A stretch of 10,328 nt of DNA, taken from positions 1 to 10,328 of the forward strand of contig JAEZGT010000012.1 of assembly GCA_023416875.1 (NCBI GenBank). Reading direction: 5' to 3'. The position numbers and the translations under genes were made by a program. A model generated the notes under the pieces. That model was given only the letters and a program-made list of their open reading frames with translations, was not told the origin of the DNA and ran no database searches. Position 1 is the first letter of the stretch, and every line of letters begins with the position of its first letter. The stretch comes from Pseudomonadota bacterium. GTDB taxonomy: Bacteria > Pseudomonadota > Gammaproteobacteria > Pseudomonadales > Cellvibrionaceae. Below, one piece after another: positions 1 to 6,937 of the stretch.

Positions 1-364
1 TGGCTCTGTCGTTGCTGATAAAAGGACGGAAATAGGCGCTGGCAAAATATTTTACTTCGGCTGTGGCCGTAGTGTGGAAGAGCGCATCAACCGTTTCATT
101 GGTAACTGGGTCGGTTTCCTGTTCTACGTAATAGTAGCTTTCGCGGCCTTCATTGACGCCGGCCCCGGCTCTGACTTCCAAAGAGATATGTGGGAACAGA
201 ACAATGCCCGCGAAACCCTCAAGGGTCTGAACGCTGTAATCCAGAAAAGTGGTTTGCGAATTAACTTTCCAAGGAGAGAAACCTGCGCCGGCGTAATAAC
301 TCGGTTCCCAGGCGTGGGCGGATATGGCAAAAGTGGACAAACCTAAAAGCAATAGCTTCTTCAT
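1..364 (-). CDS. Outer-membrane beta-barrel protein, N-terminal part (cut by window edge)
   Basis: Reading leftward from an ATG at 364, the frame stays open to the window edge (121 codons), so the 3' end is missing. The first 18 residues are a typical signal peptide: MKK, a Leu-rich core and an AHA cleavage site, followed by WEPSYYAGAGF. After that come alternating hydrophobic and polar stretches rich in Tyr, Phe and Gly (for example FAGIVLFPHISLEVRAGAGV and VKYFASAYFRPFI), which look like amphipathic strands of an OmpA-like or small-porin beta-barrel. A GGAG ribosome-binding sequence lies 10 bases before the ATG. The gene is divergent from typA and has its own promoter-like sequence at 417-445. 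Export and barrel fold are well supported by the signal peptide and strand pattern. The exact family and any ligand cannot be told from the part present. Confidence 0.8.
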   Translation of the reverse strand, partial: MKKLLLLGLSTFAISAHAWEPSYYAGAGFSPWKVNSQTTFLDYSVQTLEGFAGIVLFPHISLEVRAGAGVNEGRESYYYVEQETDPVTNETVDALFHTTATAEVKYFASAYFRPFISNDRA

Positions 365-407
365 ACCAGATAGTCTCCAGGGAATTTTCCAGCGGCCTAA
401 CGCATTG

Positions 408-445
408 TTATTGTTCAATAAAACCCGACTTTTTTGATTGCCAAA
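408..445 (-). promoter_or_regulatory. Putative promoter and operator of the outer-membrane protein gene
   Basis: On the minus strand TTGGCA (445-440) is followed after 17 bases by TTTATT (422-417). These match the sigma-70 -35 and -10 boxes at 5/6 and 4/6 positions. A perfect 14-base inverted repeat, TTATTG-TT-CAATAA (408-421), overlaps the -10 box and the expected start of transcription, where a repressor commonly sits. The leader would be about 46 bases long. This is motif reading only, and the regulator is unknown. Confidence 0.4.
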
Positions 446-464
446 ATAATGCCGTGTCATGTTG

Positions 465-491
465 TAGGAGGTGACGACTTGGCGTCGTCCA
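465..491 (+). repeat. REP-like palindromic element (single copy in window)
   Basis: The sequence starts with GTAG followed by GAGGT, then a 6-bp stem GACGAC (474-479), loop TTGGC and GTCGTC (485-490). A GTAG head ahead of a short stem-loop is the layout of the REP elements associated with RAYT transposases in Pseudomonas, Stenotrophomonas and relatives. There is no second copy in this window and no RAYT gene, so repeat status rests on resemblance alone. It is not followed by a T-run and is not an obvious terminator. Confidence 0.4.
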
Positions 492-550
492 GCGCCGCAG
501 CAAGTATTCTGCGAATTGCCAGCAAAGTCAAACCACGTCAATTGCCTACG

Positions 551-568
551 ACAGTTATTGATAACTGT
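551..568. promoter_or_regulatory. Perfect 18-base palindrome upstream of typA
   Basis: ACAGTTAT-TG-ATAACTGT is a perfect inverted repeat with 8-base arms and a 2-base centre. It ends 38 bases before the TATAAT box of typA, about 50 to 70 bases upstream of the expected transcription start. That distance fits a dimeric regulator, activator or nucleoid-protein site better than a hairpin. The binding protein is unknown. Confidence 0.4.
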
Positions 569-606
569 AGCACTTCCGGGCGCTATCGCTGGTAAATCCG
601 TATCGC

Positions 607-629
607 TATAATGCGCGCCTTCCGCGCGC
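607..629 (+). promoter_or_regulatory. typA promoter: TATAAT box with GC-rich discriminator
   Basis: A consensus -10 hexamer TATAAT (607-612) is followed directly by GCGCGC (613-618), then CTTCC and a second GCGCGC (624-629). No good -35 box is found 16 to 18 bases upstream. A GC-rich discriminator between -10 and +1 is the known hallmark of promoters repressed by ppGpp/DksA (stringent control), which suits a ribosome-associated GTPase. The expected start is near 619, giving a leader of about 38 bases. Confidence 0.5.
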
Positions 630-656
630 CCCGCCATTCTTAGAGGTTCTCCCCCA

Positions 657-2480
657 GTGATAGATAATCTGCGCAATATTGCCATTATTGCCCACGTTGA
701 CCATGGCAAAACCACCCTGGTGGACAAGCTTCTGCAGCAGTCCGGTACTCTGGACCGCAAAGACCTGAGCGCCGAACGTATCATGGATTCCAACGATCAG
801 GAGCGGGAGCGGGGAATTACCATTCTTGCCAAAAACACCGCTATTAAATGGAACAACTACCGGATCAATATTGTGGATACTCCTGGCCACGCCGATTTCG
901 GTGGTGAGGTAGAGCGCGTGCTGTCGATGGTGGACAGTGTCTGTCTTTTGGTGGATGCGGTGGCGGGCCCTATGCCGCAGACCCGTTTTGTCACCAGTAA
1001 AGCGTTTGAAAACGGTCTGAATCCAATTGTGGTGGTAAACAAAATTGACCGCCCGGGTGCGCGCCCCGACTGGGTTATCGATCAGGTTTTCGATCTGTTT
1101 GACCGCCTCGGCGCCACCGACGAGCAACTCGACTTCCCTATCGTTTATACCTCTGCACTCAACGGCATCGCGGGCCTCGATCCAAATGCGATGGCAAGCG
1201 ACATGACCCCCTTGTTTGAAATGATTGTCAACAAGGTGAAGGCGCCGAAGGTGGATCTCGACGGCCCCTTTCAGATGCAGATTTCCGCACTGGATTACAG
1301 CAGCTATGTCGGCGTCATCGGTATTGGGCGCATCGCCAGAGGTAGTGTCGGTCCTAATCAGCCGATCGTTGTGGTGGACCGCGAAGGCAAACAGCGTCGC
1401 GGCAAGATTTTGCAGGTTATGGGATTCCACGGCCTTGATCGAGTGGAAACTCAGAAGGCCTCTGCGGGTGACATCGTGTGCATCACCGGGGTTGATAAGC
1501 TGGGTATTTCGGACACCTTGTGTGCTCCAGAAAAAGTCGAGGCGCTGCCGCCGCTCTCTGTGGATGAGCCCACTGTGAGCATGACTTTTCAGGTCAATGA
1601 CTCACCGTTTGCCGGCCTGGACGGCAAATATGTCACCTCCCGCAATATTAAAGAGCGTCTGGAGCAGGAGCTGATTCACAACGTGGCACTGCGCGTACGT
1701 CAGGGTGACAGCCCCGATAAATTCGTTGTTTCGGGCCGCGGTGAATTGCATCTGTCGGTACTGATCGAGAATATGCGTCGCGAAGGTTTTGAGCTGGGTG
1801 TGTCACGCCCCGAAGTTATTCAGAAAATCGTTGATGGCGAAGTACATGAGCCATATGAGCAGTTGGTCATCGACGTGGAAGAGCATCATCAGGGCTCCAT
1901 CATGGAAGAGCTCGGTTTGCGCCGCGGAGAGCTCACAAATATGGAACCGGACGGAAAAGGTCGGGTTAAGCTGGAATTCCTGATCCCCTCCCGCGGCCTG
2001 ATCGGCTTTCGCGGCCACTTTCTGACACTCACCTCCGGCTCCGGCATCATGACCAGCATCTTTGATCATTATGGCCCGGTGAAGGGTGGTGAAATGGCGG
2101 GCCGTAAGAATGGTGTGCTGGTCTCCATGGTAAGAGGCAAAACCCTGGCGTACGGTCTCTTCGGCCTGCAGGAGCGTGGGCGTTTGTTTCTCGGCCACGG
2201 CGAGGAAATATACGAAGGCAAGATCGTCGGCATTCACTCCCGCGACAATGATTTGGTGGTCAATCCGACCAAGGCGAAGCAGTTGACCAACATCCGTGCG
2301 GCCGGTACCGATGAGGCGCTGACGTTGACACCGCCGATCCGTCATTCGCTGGAGCAGGCGCTGGAGTTCATTGAGGATGACGAGCTGGTAGAGGTAACAC
2401 CAAATCACATCCGCCTGCGCAAAAAATTGCTCACTGAAAACGAGCGCAAGCGAGCCAAAAACACCAAGCTTAATGGTTGA
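657..2480 (+). CDS. typA: TypA/BipA ribosome-binding translational GTPase
   Basis: The 607-residue product has the full length usual for TypA/BipA. This elongation-factor-like GTPase binds the ribosome near the EF-G site and supports 50S assembly and stress or cold adaptation. All G motifs are visible: AHVDHGKTT (12-20, P-loop), RGITI (52-56, switch I), DTPGH (74-78, switch II), NKID (128-131) and TSALNG (165-170). After the G domain come a beta-barrel domain II (about 205-290), domains III and V (about 305-480, including GRGELHLSVLIENMRREGFE and PSRGLIGFRGHF) and the BipA-specific C-terminal domain. Translation starts at GTG 657, with AGAGG 10 bases upstream. The promoter-like TATAAT lies at 607-612. 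No key residue is missing. Identification is certain at family level. Confidence 0.98.
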   Translation: MIDNLRNIAIIAHVDHGKTTLVDKLLQQSGTLDRKDLSAERIMDSNDQERERGITILAKNTAIKWNNYRINIVDTPGHADFGGEVERVLSMVDSVCLLVDAVAGPMPQTRFVTSKAFENGLNPIVVVNKIDRPGARPDWVIDQVFDLFDRLGATDEQLDFPIVYTSALNGIAGLDPNAMASDMTPLFEMIVNKVKAPKVDLDGPFQMQISALDYSSYVGVIGIGRIARGSVGPNQPIVVVDREGKQRRGKILQVMGFHGLDRVETQKASAGDIVCITGVDKLGISDTLCAPEKVEALPPLSVDEPTVSMTFQVNDSPFAGLDGKYVTSRNIKERLEQELIHNVALRVRQGDSPDKFVVSGRGELHLSVLIENMRREGFELGVSRPEVIQKIVDGEVHEPYEQLVIDVEEHHQGSIMEELGLRRGELTNMEPDGKGRVKLEFLIPSRGLIGFRGHFLTLTSGSGIMTSIFDHYGPVKGGEMAGRKNGVLVSMVRGKTLAYGLFGLQERGRLFLGHGEEIYEGKIVGIHSRDNDLVVNPTKAKQLTNIRAAGTDEALTLTPPIRHSLEQALEFIEDDELVEVTPNHIRLRKKLLTENERKRAKNTKLNG

Positions 2481-2492
2481 TAATTGGTCCTC

Positions 2493-2517
2493 CAGGGTCG
2501 CGAATTTGCTGACCCTG
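2493..2517 (+). terminator. Hairpin 3' of typA, possible terminator
   Basis: A 7-bp perfect stem CAGGGTC/GACCCTG with an 11-base loop begins 12 bases after the typA stop codon. The sequence behind it is only mildly T-rich (TCACCTTAATT), so intrinsic termination is possible but not textbook. It could also protect the mRNA 3' end. Confidence 0.4.
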
Positions 2518-2553
2518 TCACCTTAATTCCCCTTGCAATTTCCGGCGAATACG

Positions 2554-2623
2554 CCCAACCTTAGAACAGGTCGCCCCTTATGGTGCGACCTGTGTCCCGT
2601 TCCGGGCTGACGCGGTTGGGGGC
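2554..2623 (+). other. Nested stem-loop element (possible structured RNA or leader)
   Basis: Three nested pairings are perfect or nearly so. The outer stem is CCCAACC (2554-2560) with GGTTGGG (2614-2620). Inside it is a 9-bp hairpin, ACAGGTCGC (2566-2574) with GCGACCTGT (2585-2593), with two more C-G pairs toward a TTAT loop. Next is a small hairpin, CCCG (2596-2599) with CGGG (2603-2606). The layout is a three-way junction. It lies 33 bases before the start of a 43-codon gene, so it could be that gene's leader, a small RNA or a typA 3' end element. It matches no riboswitch class I recognise. No T-run follows. Confidence 0.4.
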
Positions 2624-2656
2624 ATTTCAACAATAAAAATGCGCTGTGAGGTTGTT

Positions 2657-2788
2657 ATGGTCAATGCACTGTTGATTTTGGGCTTGGCTCTGATTATTGG
2701 CAGTTTCTTTCTGAATACGAACCATCAAGGTATGCAGAAACGAGCCATCCGTATTGAGGATCTTGAGCGCAAGCGCCCTCGACGTTAA
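2657..2788 (+). CDS. Small single-pass membrane protein, 43 aa, unknown function
   Basis: An ATG at 2657 opens a 43-codon frame ending in TAA. Residues 4-19 (ALLILGLALIIGSFFL) form one hydrophobic helix. The rest is a short polar tail ending in a basic stretch (DLERKRPRR). A good ribosome-binding sequence GAGG sits 5 bases before the ATG. An in-frame ATG at 2639 would add six residues (MRCEVV) but has no binding sequence nearby, so I prefer 2657. The charge pattern (short N-terminus, basic C-terminal tail) suggests an N-out/C-in small membrane protein. It follows typA and the folded element at 2554-2623 and converges on the ABC exporter gene. I do not recognise the family. Support comes from the binding site, start, helix and clean stop. 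Confidence 0.6.
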   Translation: MVNALLILGLALIIGSFFLNTNHQGMQKRAIRIEDLERKRPRR

Positions 2789-2816
2789 TTACGGATCGTC
2801 CCGCCCGATAGACTTC

Positions 2817-2834
2817 GCCACTGCATGCAGTGGC
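2817..2834. terminator. Perfect 18-base palindrome between convergent genes
   Basis: GCCACTGCATGCAGTGGC is its own reverse complement. It sits 8 bases before the 3' end of the leftward ABC exporter gene and 28 bases after the small membrane protein gene, so RNA from either side could fold it (7-bp stem, CATG loop). No T-run follows on either strand. A shared bidirectional terminator is the simplest reading by position; a protein-binding site is the alternative. Confidence 0.4.
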
Positions 2835-2842
2835 AATCTCCC

Positions 2843-4666
2843 TTAACCTAAAAATCCCCCGGACTGGTGTGCCCAGAGCTGTGCATACAAGCCGTTGCGC
2901 GCCAGTAGCTCCTGGTGAGTGCCCTGCTCCACAATGCTGCCGTTATCAAGTACCACCAAACGATCCATTGCAGCGATGGTGGATAGCCGGTGAGCGATCG
3001 CAATGACGGTTTTGTCGGCCATCAACTCATTAAGATTTTCTTGAATAGCCGCTTCTACTTCTGAGTCGAGGGCAGAGGTGGCTTCATCGAGAATCAATAT
3101 AGGGGCGTTTTTCAGTAGCACTCTTGCAATGGCGATGCGCTGGCGCTGGCCGCCGGAAAGCTTCACGCCGCGCTCGCCGACGTGAGCCTCGTATCCGCTT
3201 CGTCCCTTGTGATCGACAAGCGTCTCAAGAAACTCCTCCGCCTTGGCCTGATGGACCGCCCGGCGTATTTCCTCGTCGCTGGCGTCGGGCCTGCCGTAGA
3301 GCAGGTTGTCGCGCACTGAGCGGTGCAGCAGCGAAGTGTCCTGGGTGACCATGCCAATTCCGCCGCGCAGGGATTCTTGTTGAATCTCGGCGACATTTTG
3401 CCCGTCGATGAGTATCTGACCGGCCTCCACATCAAAGAAACGCAGCAGAAGATTCACCAGCGTGCTTTTACCGGCCCCCGAGCGGCCTACCAAGCCCACT
3501 TTCTCCCCGGGTTTGATGGTGAGATTGAAATGGTCGATGACCCCGCTGCCTTTACCGTAATGAAAAGTGACATCACGAAACTCGATGCCGCCGTGGGTAA
3601 TCTGCAACGGCTGGGCGCCTGGCGAGTCCTTGACTTCGCGGGAGCGCGCCAGCGTCTGCATGCCGTCATGCACCGTGCCGATGTTTTCAAACAATCCCGA
3701 CACTTCCCACATCACCCATTGCGACATCCCGTAAAGCCGCATCACCACACCCACGGCCGCTGCTATGGCGCCGGTGCTGACGCTGCTATGGCTCCAGAGG
3801 GTAAGAGCGGTGGCGCAGACGCCGAAGATCAGCAGCGCGTTCAGCGTCCACACCGAGGTGACAAACTGGGTGACCAAGCGCATTTGCGGATGCACCGTTT
3901 GCAGAAAGTCGGCCATGCTGGTGCGCACGTATTCCGCTTCCCGGCGCGAATGGGAAAACAGTTTGATCGTGGTGATATTGGTGTAAGTGTCGACGATCCG
4001 ACCGGTCATCTCTGAGCGTGCATCCGCCTGTACTTGTGCGATCTCCTGCAGGCGCGGAATGAAATAGAACAAGGTGCCGAGATAGCACACCAGCCAGACG
4101 ATAAACGGCAACATCAGCCGCCAATCCATCGAGCCAGTCATTACCAGTGTGCCGATGAAGAAAACGATGCTGTACAAAAACACGTCCAGAAGTTTCATCA
4201 GCGTTTCGCGCACTGCCAGTGCTGTTTGCATCAATTTGGTCGCGACTCTGCCGGCGAATTCATCCTGATAAAAACTTAAGCTCTGGCCGAGCAGGTAGCG
4301 GTGACCCTGCCAGCGGATGCGCATGGGGAAATTGCCCAGCAGGGTCTGATGAATGATGGCGGCGTGGAAGAAAATAGTGAGAGGCAGTCCAACAACGACC
4401 AGAATCGCCATCCACACCATCTGCGGTCCGACTTCCTGCAGCAACTGGTCGGGCTGATAAGTTGTCAGCCAGTCCACCAATTGACCGAGAAAGCCGAACA
4501 GCTACACCTCGATGGTGGCGACGCACGCGGTCAGCACCGCCATCAATGCCAAATAGCGAAAGCTGCCTCTGGCGTAGTGGTAGCAGAAGGCGACGAAAGT
4601 ATTAGGTGGTTGTTGCGGTTGGGTGTCCGGAAAGGGATTCAGAAGCCTTTCGAAATAGGCAAACAT
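2843..4666 (-). pseudogene. MsbA-like ABC exporter (permease-ATPase half-transporter) with premature TAG at codon 55
   Basis: From an ATG at 4666 the frame encodes 54 residues (MFAYFERLLNPFPDTQPQQP and on, ending in VATIEV). It meets TAG at 4504-4502, then continues open for 552 codons to TAA at 2843: 607 codons in all, the usual size of a half-transporter. In that numbering, membrane helices lie at about 37-61 (interrupted), 83-106, 159-178, 181-203, 267-291 and 295-324. The ATPase domain has Walker A GRSGAGKST (394-402), Q-loop Gln near 442, signature LSGGQ (503-507), Walker B ILILDEATSA (523-532) and switch His in AHR (558-560). All catalytic motifs are intact. Such homodimers export lipids or drugs across the inner membrane; the substrate here is unknown. 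The stop removes most of the first helix from anything begun downstream, for example at TTG 4480. Ribosome-binding signal before 4666 is weak. It could be a new pseudogene or a sequencing error at one base. Confidence 0.85.
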
Positions 4667-4711
4667 TGTTATGCGACTCTGATGGGTGGGGCAAAAAGAG
4701 CGGCGGAGTAT

Positions 4712-4734
4712 GCCACAGGCACCACTGCTGTGGC
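4712..4734 (-). terminator. Hairpin 3' of the DyP peroxidase gene, possible terminator
   Basis: On the minus strand GCCACAG (4734-4728) pairs with CTGTGGC (4718-4712) around a 9-base loop, starting 7 bases after the peroxidase stop codon. A TTTTT run follows only about 14 bases later (near 4697-4693), which is farther than in a standard intrinsic terminator. It may end the redox operon before the exporter gene, whose start is at 4666. Confidence 0.35.
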
Positions 4735-4741
4735 GCCGATG

Positions 4742-6304
4742 TCAGGTGGGATCGATGAGATTGTCCGCGATCATGCGGATAGCGGTGAGGCTGGGAATAA
4801 AGAAATACTCGCCCCCGCGAGTGGTGACAAAACGTGGCAGGCGCGCGCAGAAGAACGGCGGGTTTTCGGGGCTGCTGCCTTCGATCATAAAGTCGCCGTG
4901 GCCATCGTGATTGCCTAGAAGAGGGTCTCTCTGATTGGCGAGCTTGAAGTCGTTGCCGTAGTTGATCCATTGCTGTTGCACGAACTCGAACTGCCGCTCA
5001 ATGCTGGTCCCGATCGCCATAAAGATAATGCCGTGCTCGCCCGCGTCCGATGTGCGGTCAACCACCTTGCCGTAGGGCAAGCCGCGGCGCAGAAGCCGCC
5101 GTCGATTGTCGAGGGCACCGGGAGTGCTGTAGGCGTTGGCGACGCCATACTCCAGGCAGCCACGGGGGTTGGTGCGGCGGATGTGAGAGCCCATAGGGCA
5201 GCGTCCGCCGCCGATATCCTGGTTGAAATTAAAGCCGGTCAGGCGTTTGCGCAGAGTATTGAGATGCGCCAGCGCATTGGCTTTCTCCACCGGAGTTGTG
5301 GCCACTTTTGCGGCCTCTCGCGCTTTATCCAATTCTTCAATAAAGGCGTCGGCCTCGGCCTGGGTGGGAAATAAAACGGTGGGTGCACCATTGCGCCAGC
5401 GACCGGACATTTTCGCCACCACCGCCTCGGCGCCGCCGGGAAAGTCCTTTCCAATCTGCTCAATGTACTGGTTGAACGAGCCGACGTTCTCATGCAGTTT
5501 GCGGTACACCATAAAAGTGCCGTTGTAGGACAGAAGGCGCGGCACGGGCGCTGTGGGCAACTCCTGGGTTTCATCGCGATAACCGAGAATAAATTCCCCG
5601 GTTTCCAGCGGTGCCCAGCCCTCTTCTGTCGCCGGGTCCTGGCGGGTCGGCTTACCGCCTCCGATCAGATTAATAGGATTGCTGCCGCTGCCTTTGAAAT
5701 ACGGATCCGAAATACCATCGGTATAGCCGAAGTGCTCTTTGGCTGTGATCTTGCCGTCAATCAACACAGCTGCGGCTTCCTGGTATGCCATGTCGTCGCC
5801 CTGCTCACCTCTATGTCCGCGCAGTTGTTCGACTTTGCCCGTGTGCAGTCCGAGCAGATCCTGAACTTCCTGATAGCGCGCCTCCAATGCCGCCAGGTTT
5901 TGCCCATTGATGGACATAAACATGTTCACGCGCTTGTCGTTGCGCCACACCGGATCCCAATGCTCGGGAGAGCTTTCATTATCATCACCGAGGATTTCCC
6001 CGCGCGCTTTCATGCCCATGCTGAATTCTTCGGGAAAACTGTGCAACGATTTGATCGGCAGGCCGAGCTGTTTGAGCCCCTGATAAGTGAATGCAATATT
6101 GGTGGTGGCGGCTGGCAATTTAGTATCGGCAAACCAGGGGCGGCTGGTGGTGATCAGCGGTAACAGTGAGCGAATAAATGCGCGGCCGGCATCCATATCG
6201 TGAAATTGAAAAAAAATATAACGCGCGACCGGATAACCAAAACGCCCGTAAGCTTTGACGATATTGCCCTGGATATCATCGAGGTCGATGTAATGCGAAT
6301 TCAT
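4742..6304 (-). CDS. DyP-type heme peroxidase
   Basis: The 520-residue product carries the DyP hallmarks. GYTDG (193-197), in HFGYTDGISDP, is the GxxDG motif whose Asp (196) acts on peroxide. His374 in CPMGSHIRRTNPRG is the expected proximal heme ligand. RRLLRRGLPYG (402-412) supplies the conserved distal Arg. DyP enzymes use H2O2 to oxidise dyes, phenols and other bulky substrates. At 520 residues it belongs with the longer DyP forms that have insertions between the two ferredoxin-like halves. There is no Tat or Sec signal, so it should be cytoplasmic unless packaged. It starts at ATG 6304, 14 bases after the stop of the preceding gene, with only a weak binding sequence (ACGAG), so it is probably translationally coupled. 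It is the last gene of a four-gene run that begins with a catalase-like gene. The true substrate is unknown. Confidence 0.93.
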   Translation of the reverse strand: MNSHYIDLDDIQGNIVKAYGRFGYPVARYIFFQFHDMDAGRAFIRSLLPLITTSRPWFADTKLPAATTNIAFTYQGLKQLGLPIKSLHSFPEEFSMGMKARGEILGDDNESSPEHWDPVWRNDKRVNMFMSINGQNLAALEARYQEVQDLLGLHTGKVEQLRGHRGEQGDDMAYQEAAAVLIDGKITAKEHFGYTDGISDPYFKGSGSNPINLIGGGKPTRQDPATEEGWAPLETGEFILGYRDETQELPTAPVPRLLSYNGTFMVYRKLHENVGSFNQYIEQIGKDFPGGAEAVVAKMSGRWRNGAPTVLFPTQAEADAFIEELDKAREAAKVATTPVEKANALAHLNTLRKRLTGFNFNQDIGGGRCPMGSHIRRTNPRGCLEYGVANAYSTPGALDNRRRLLRRGLPYGKVVDRTSDAGEHGIIFMAIGTSIERQFEFVQQQWINYGNDFKLANQRDPLLGNHDGHGDFMIEGSSPENPPFFCARLPRFVTTRGGEYFFIPSLTAIRMIADNLIDPT

Positions 6305-6318
6305 ACGCGGCTCGTTGC

Positions 6319-6933
6319 TTAATTAAGGAAATTCTGGCCTGGTCGCCACGTTGGCTCTACCAGATTGTCCGGTTGCGTGCGCGCGACAAAATGGCGAAAA
6401 GCCGCGCGCAGTTGTTGCGGACTGTGTCCTTGGGTGTCGCAGGCGAACTGGGAAAATTCCTGCTTCAAATATAGAGCTTTTAATTGCTCTGCGAGCGGAA
6501 CGCCTGTGGAACCGTTGAAATAATAAGTGGTTTTGAGTGTGCATTTGTTGATGTAAGAAATAAACGAATCGGCATCATGCACTTCTTCAAATGCAACGCA
6601 GTAGCGCCAGATTTCACGGATGGCTTTTTCGGCGTGTTGCCAGAAGCCGCGCAAGTAAGTTTCAGTGTCGCCGTGAAAATTGCAACAAAATGTCAAATAT
6701 TTGGATTGCAAATGATCTTCTTCTGCTGGTGATCCCTCGTAGAACACATCATTCAAAATGAAAAAGCGGCAGAGAAAGGTATTGGGCACCGCTGCCATAG
6801 GGCTGCGATCATGCGCTTCGAGAGACTGCAGATGTTCCCGTGTGATCGAGGCATAGCTCTGCTCGCCAACAGCGCCGTTTTTGATTGGGCAGAGCAGCGT
6901 CAACGGCGTTGGTTCAACAGTATTAACCATCAT
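6319..6933 (-). CDS. Conserved-type protein of unknown function, 204 aa (paralogue of the adjacent upstream gene)
   Basis: The frame is open farther upstream to 7131, but that extension overlaps the preceding gene. The real start is most likely ATG 6933 (or the next codon, ATG 6930), 4 bases after that gene's stop and behind AAGGGAT. The product is soluble, with no signal peptide or clear membrane helix, and is rich in aromatic residues. The core aligns without gaps to the 226-residue neighbour at the same residue numbers. Shared residues are Tyr79, Phe82, Asn85-Phe86, Gly88, Tyr93, Phe97, Trp109, Phe124, Ser126-Tyr127-Ile128, Thr135, Tyr138 and Asn140. I recognise no catalytic motif. Strand-like stretches (FLCRFFIL, KYLTFCCNF) followed by helices would fit a small alpha/beta fold; that is a guess. 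It probably works with the catalase-like protein and DyP peroxidase of the same operon. Confidence 0.8.
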   Translation of the reverse strand: MMVNTVEPTPLTLLCPIKNGAVGEQSYASITREHLQSLEAHDRSPMAAVPNTFLCRFFILNDVFYEGSPAEEDHLQSKYLTFCCNFHGDTETYLRGFWQHAEKAIREIWRYCVAFEEVHDADSFISYINKCTLKTTYYFNGSTGVPLAEQLKALYLKQEFSQFACDTQGHSPQQLRAAFRHFVARTQPDNLVEPTWRPGQNFLN

Positions 6934-6937
6934 AGGC

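Noticed and set aside
606..1430. Long minus-strand open frame (274 codons) opposite typA
   Set aside because: It lies entirely antisense to the N-terminal half of a clear TypA gene, has a His/Arg/Asn-rich product with no recognisable motif, and is the usual by-product of codon bias.
3323..4015. Plus-strand open frame (230 codons) opposite the ABC exporter
   Set aside because: Antisense to the exporter's conserved ATPase and membrane regions, with no ribosome-binding site or familiar domain.
4301..4918. Plus-strand open frame (205 codons) spanning the exporter start and the DyP gene end
   Set aside because: It covers parts of two well-supported minus-strand genes and the gap between them; the product has no coherent domain.
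5492..6163. Plus-strand open frame (223 codons) opposite the DyP gene
   Set aside because: Antisense to a gene with all DyP motifs; composition is typical of a chance frame.
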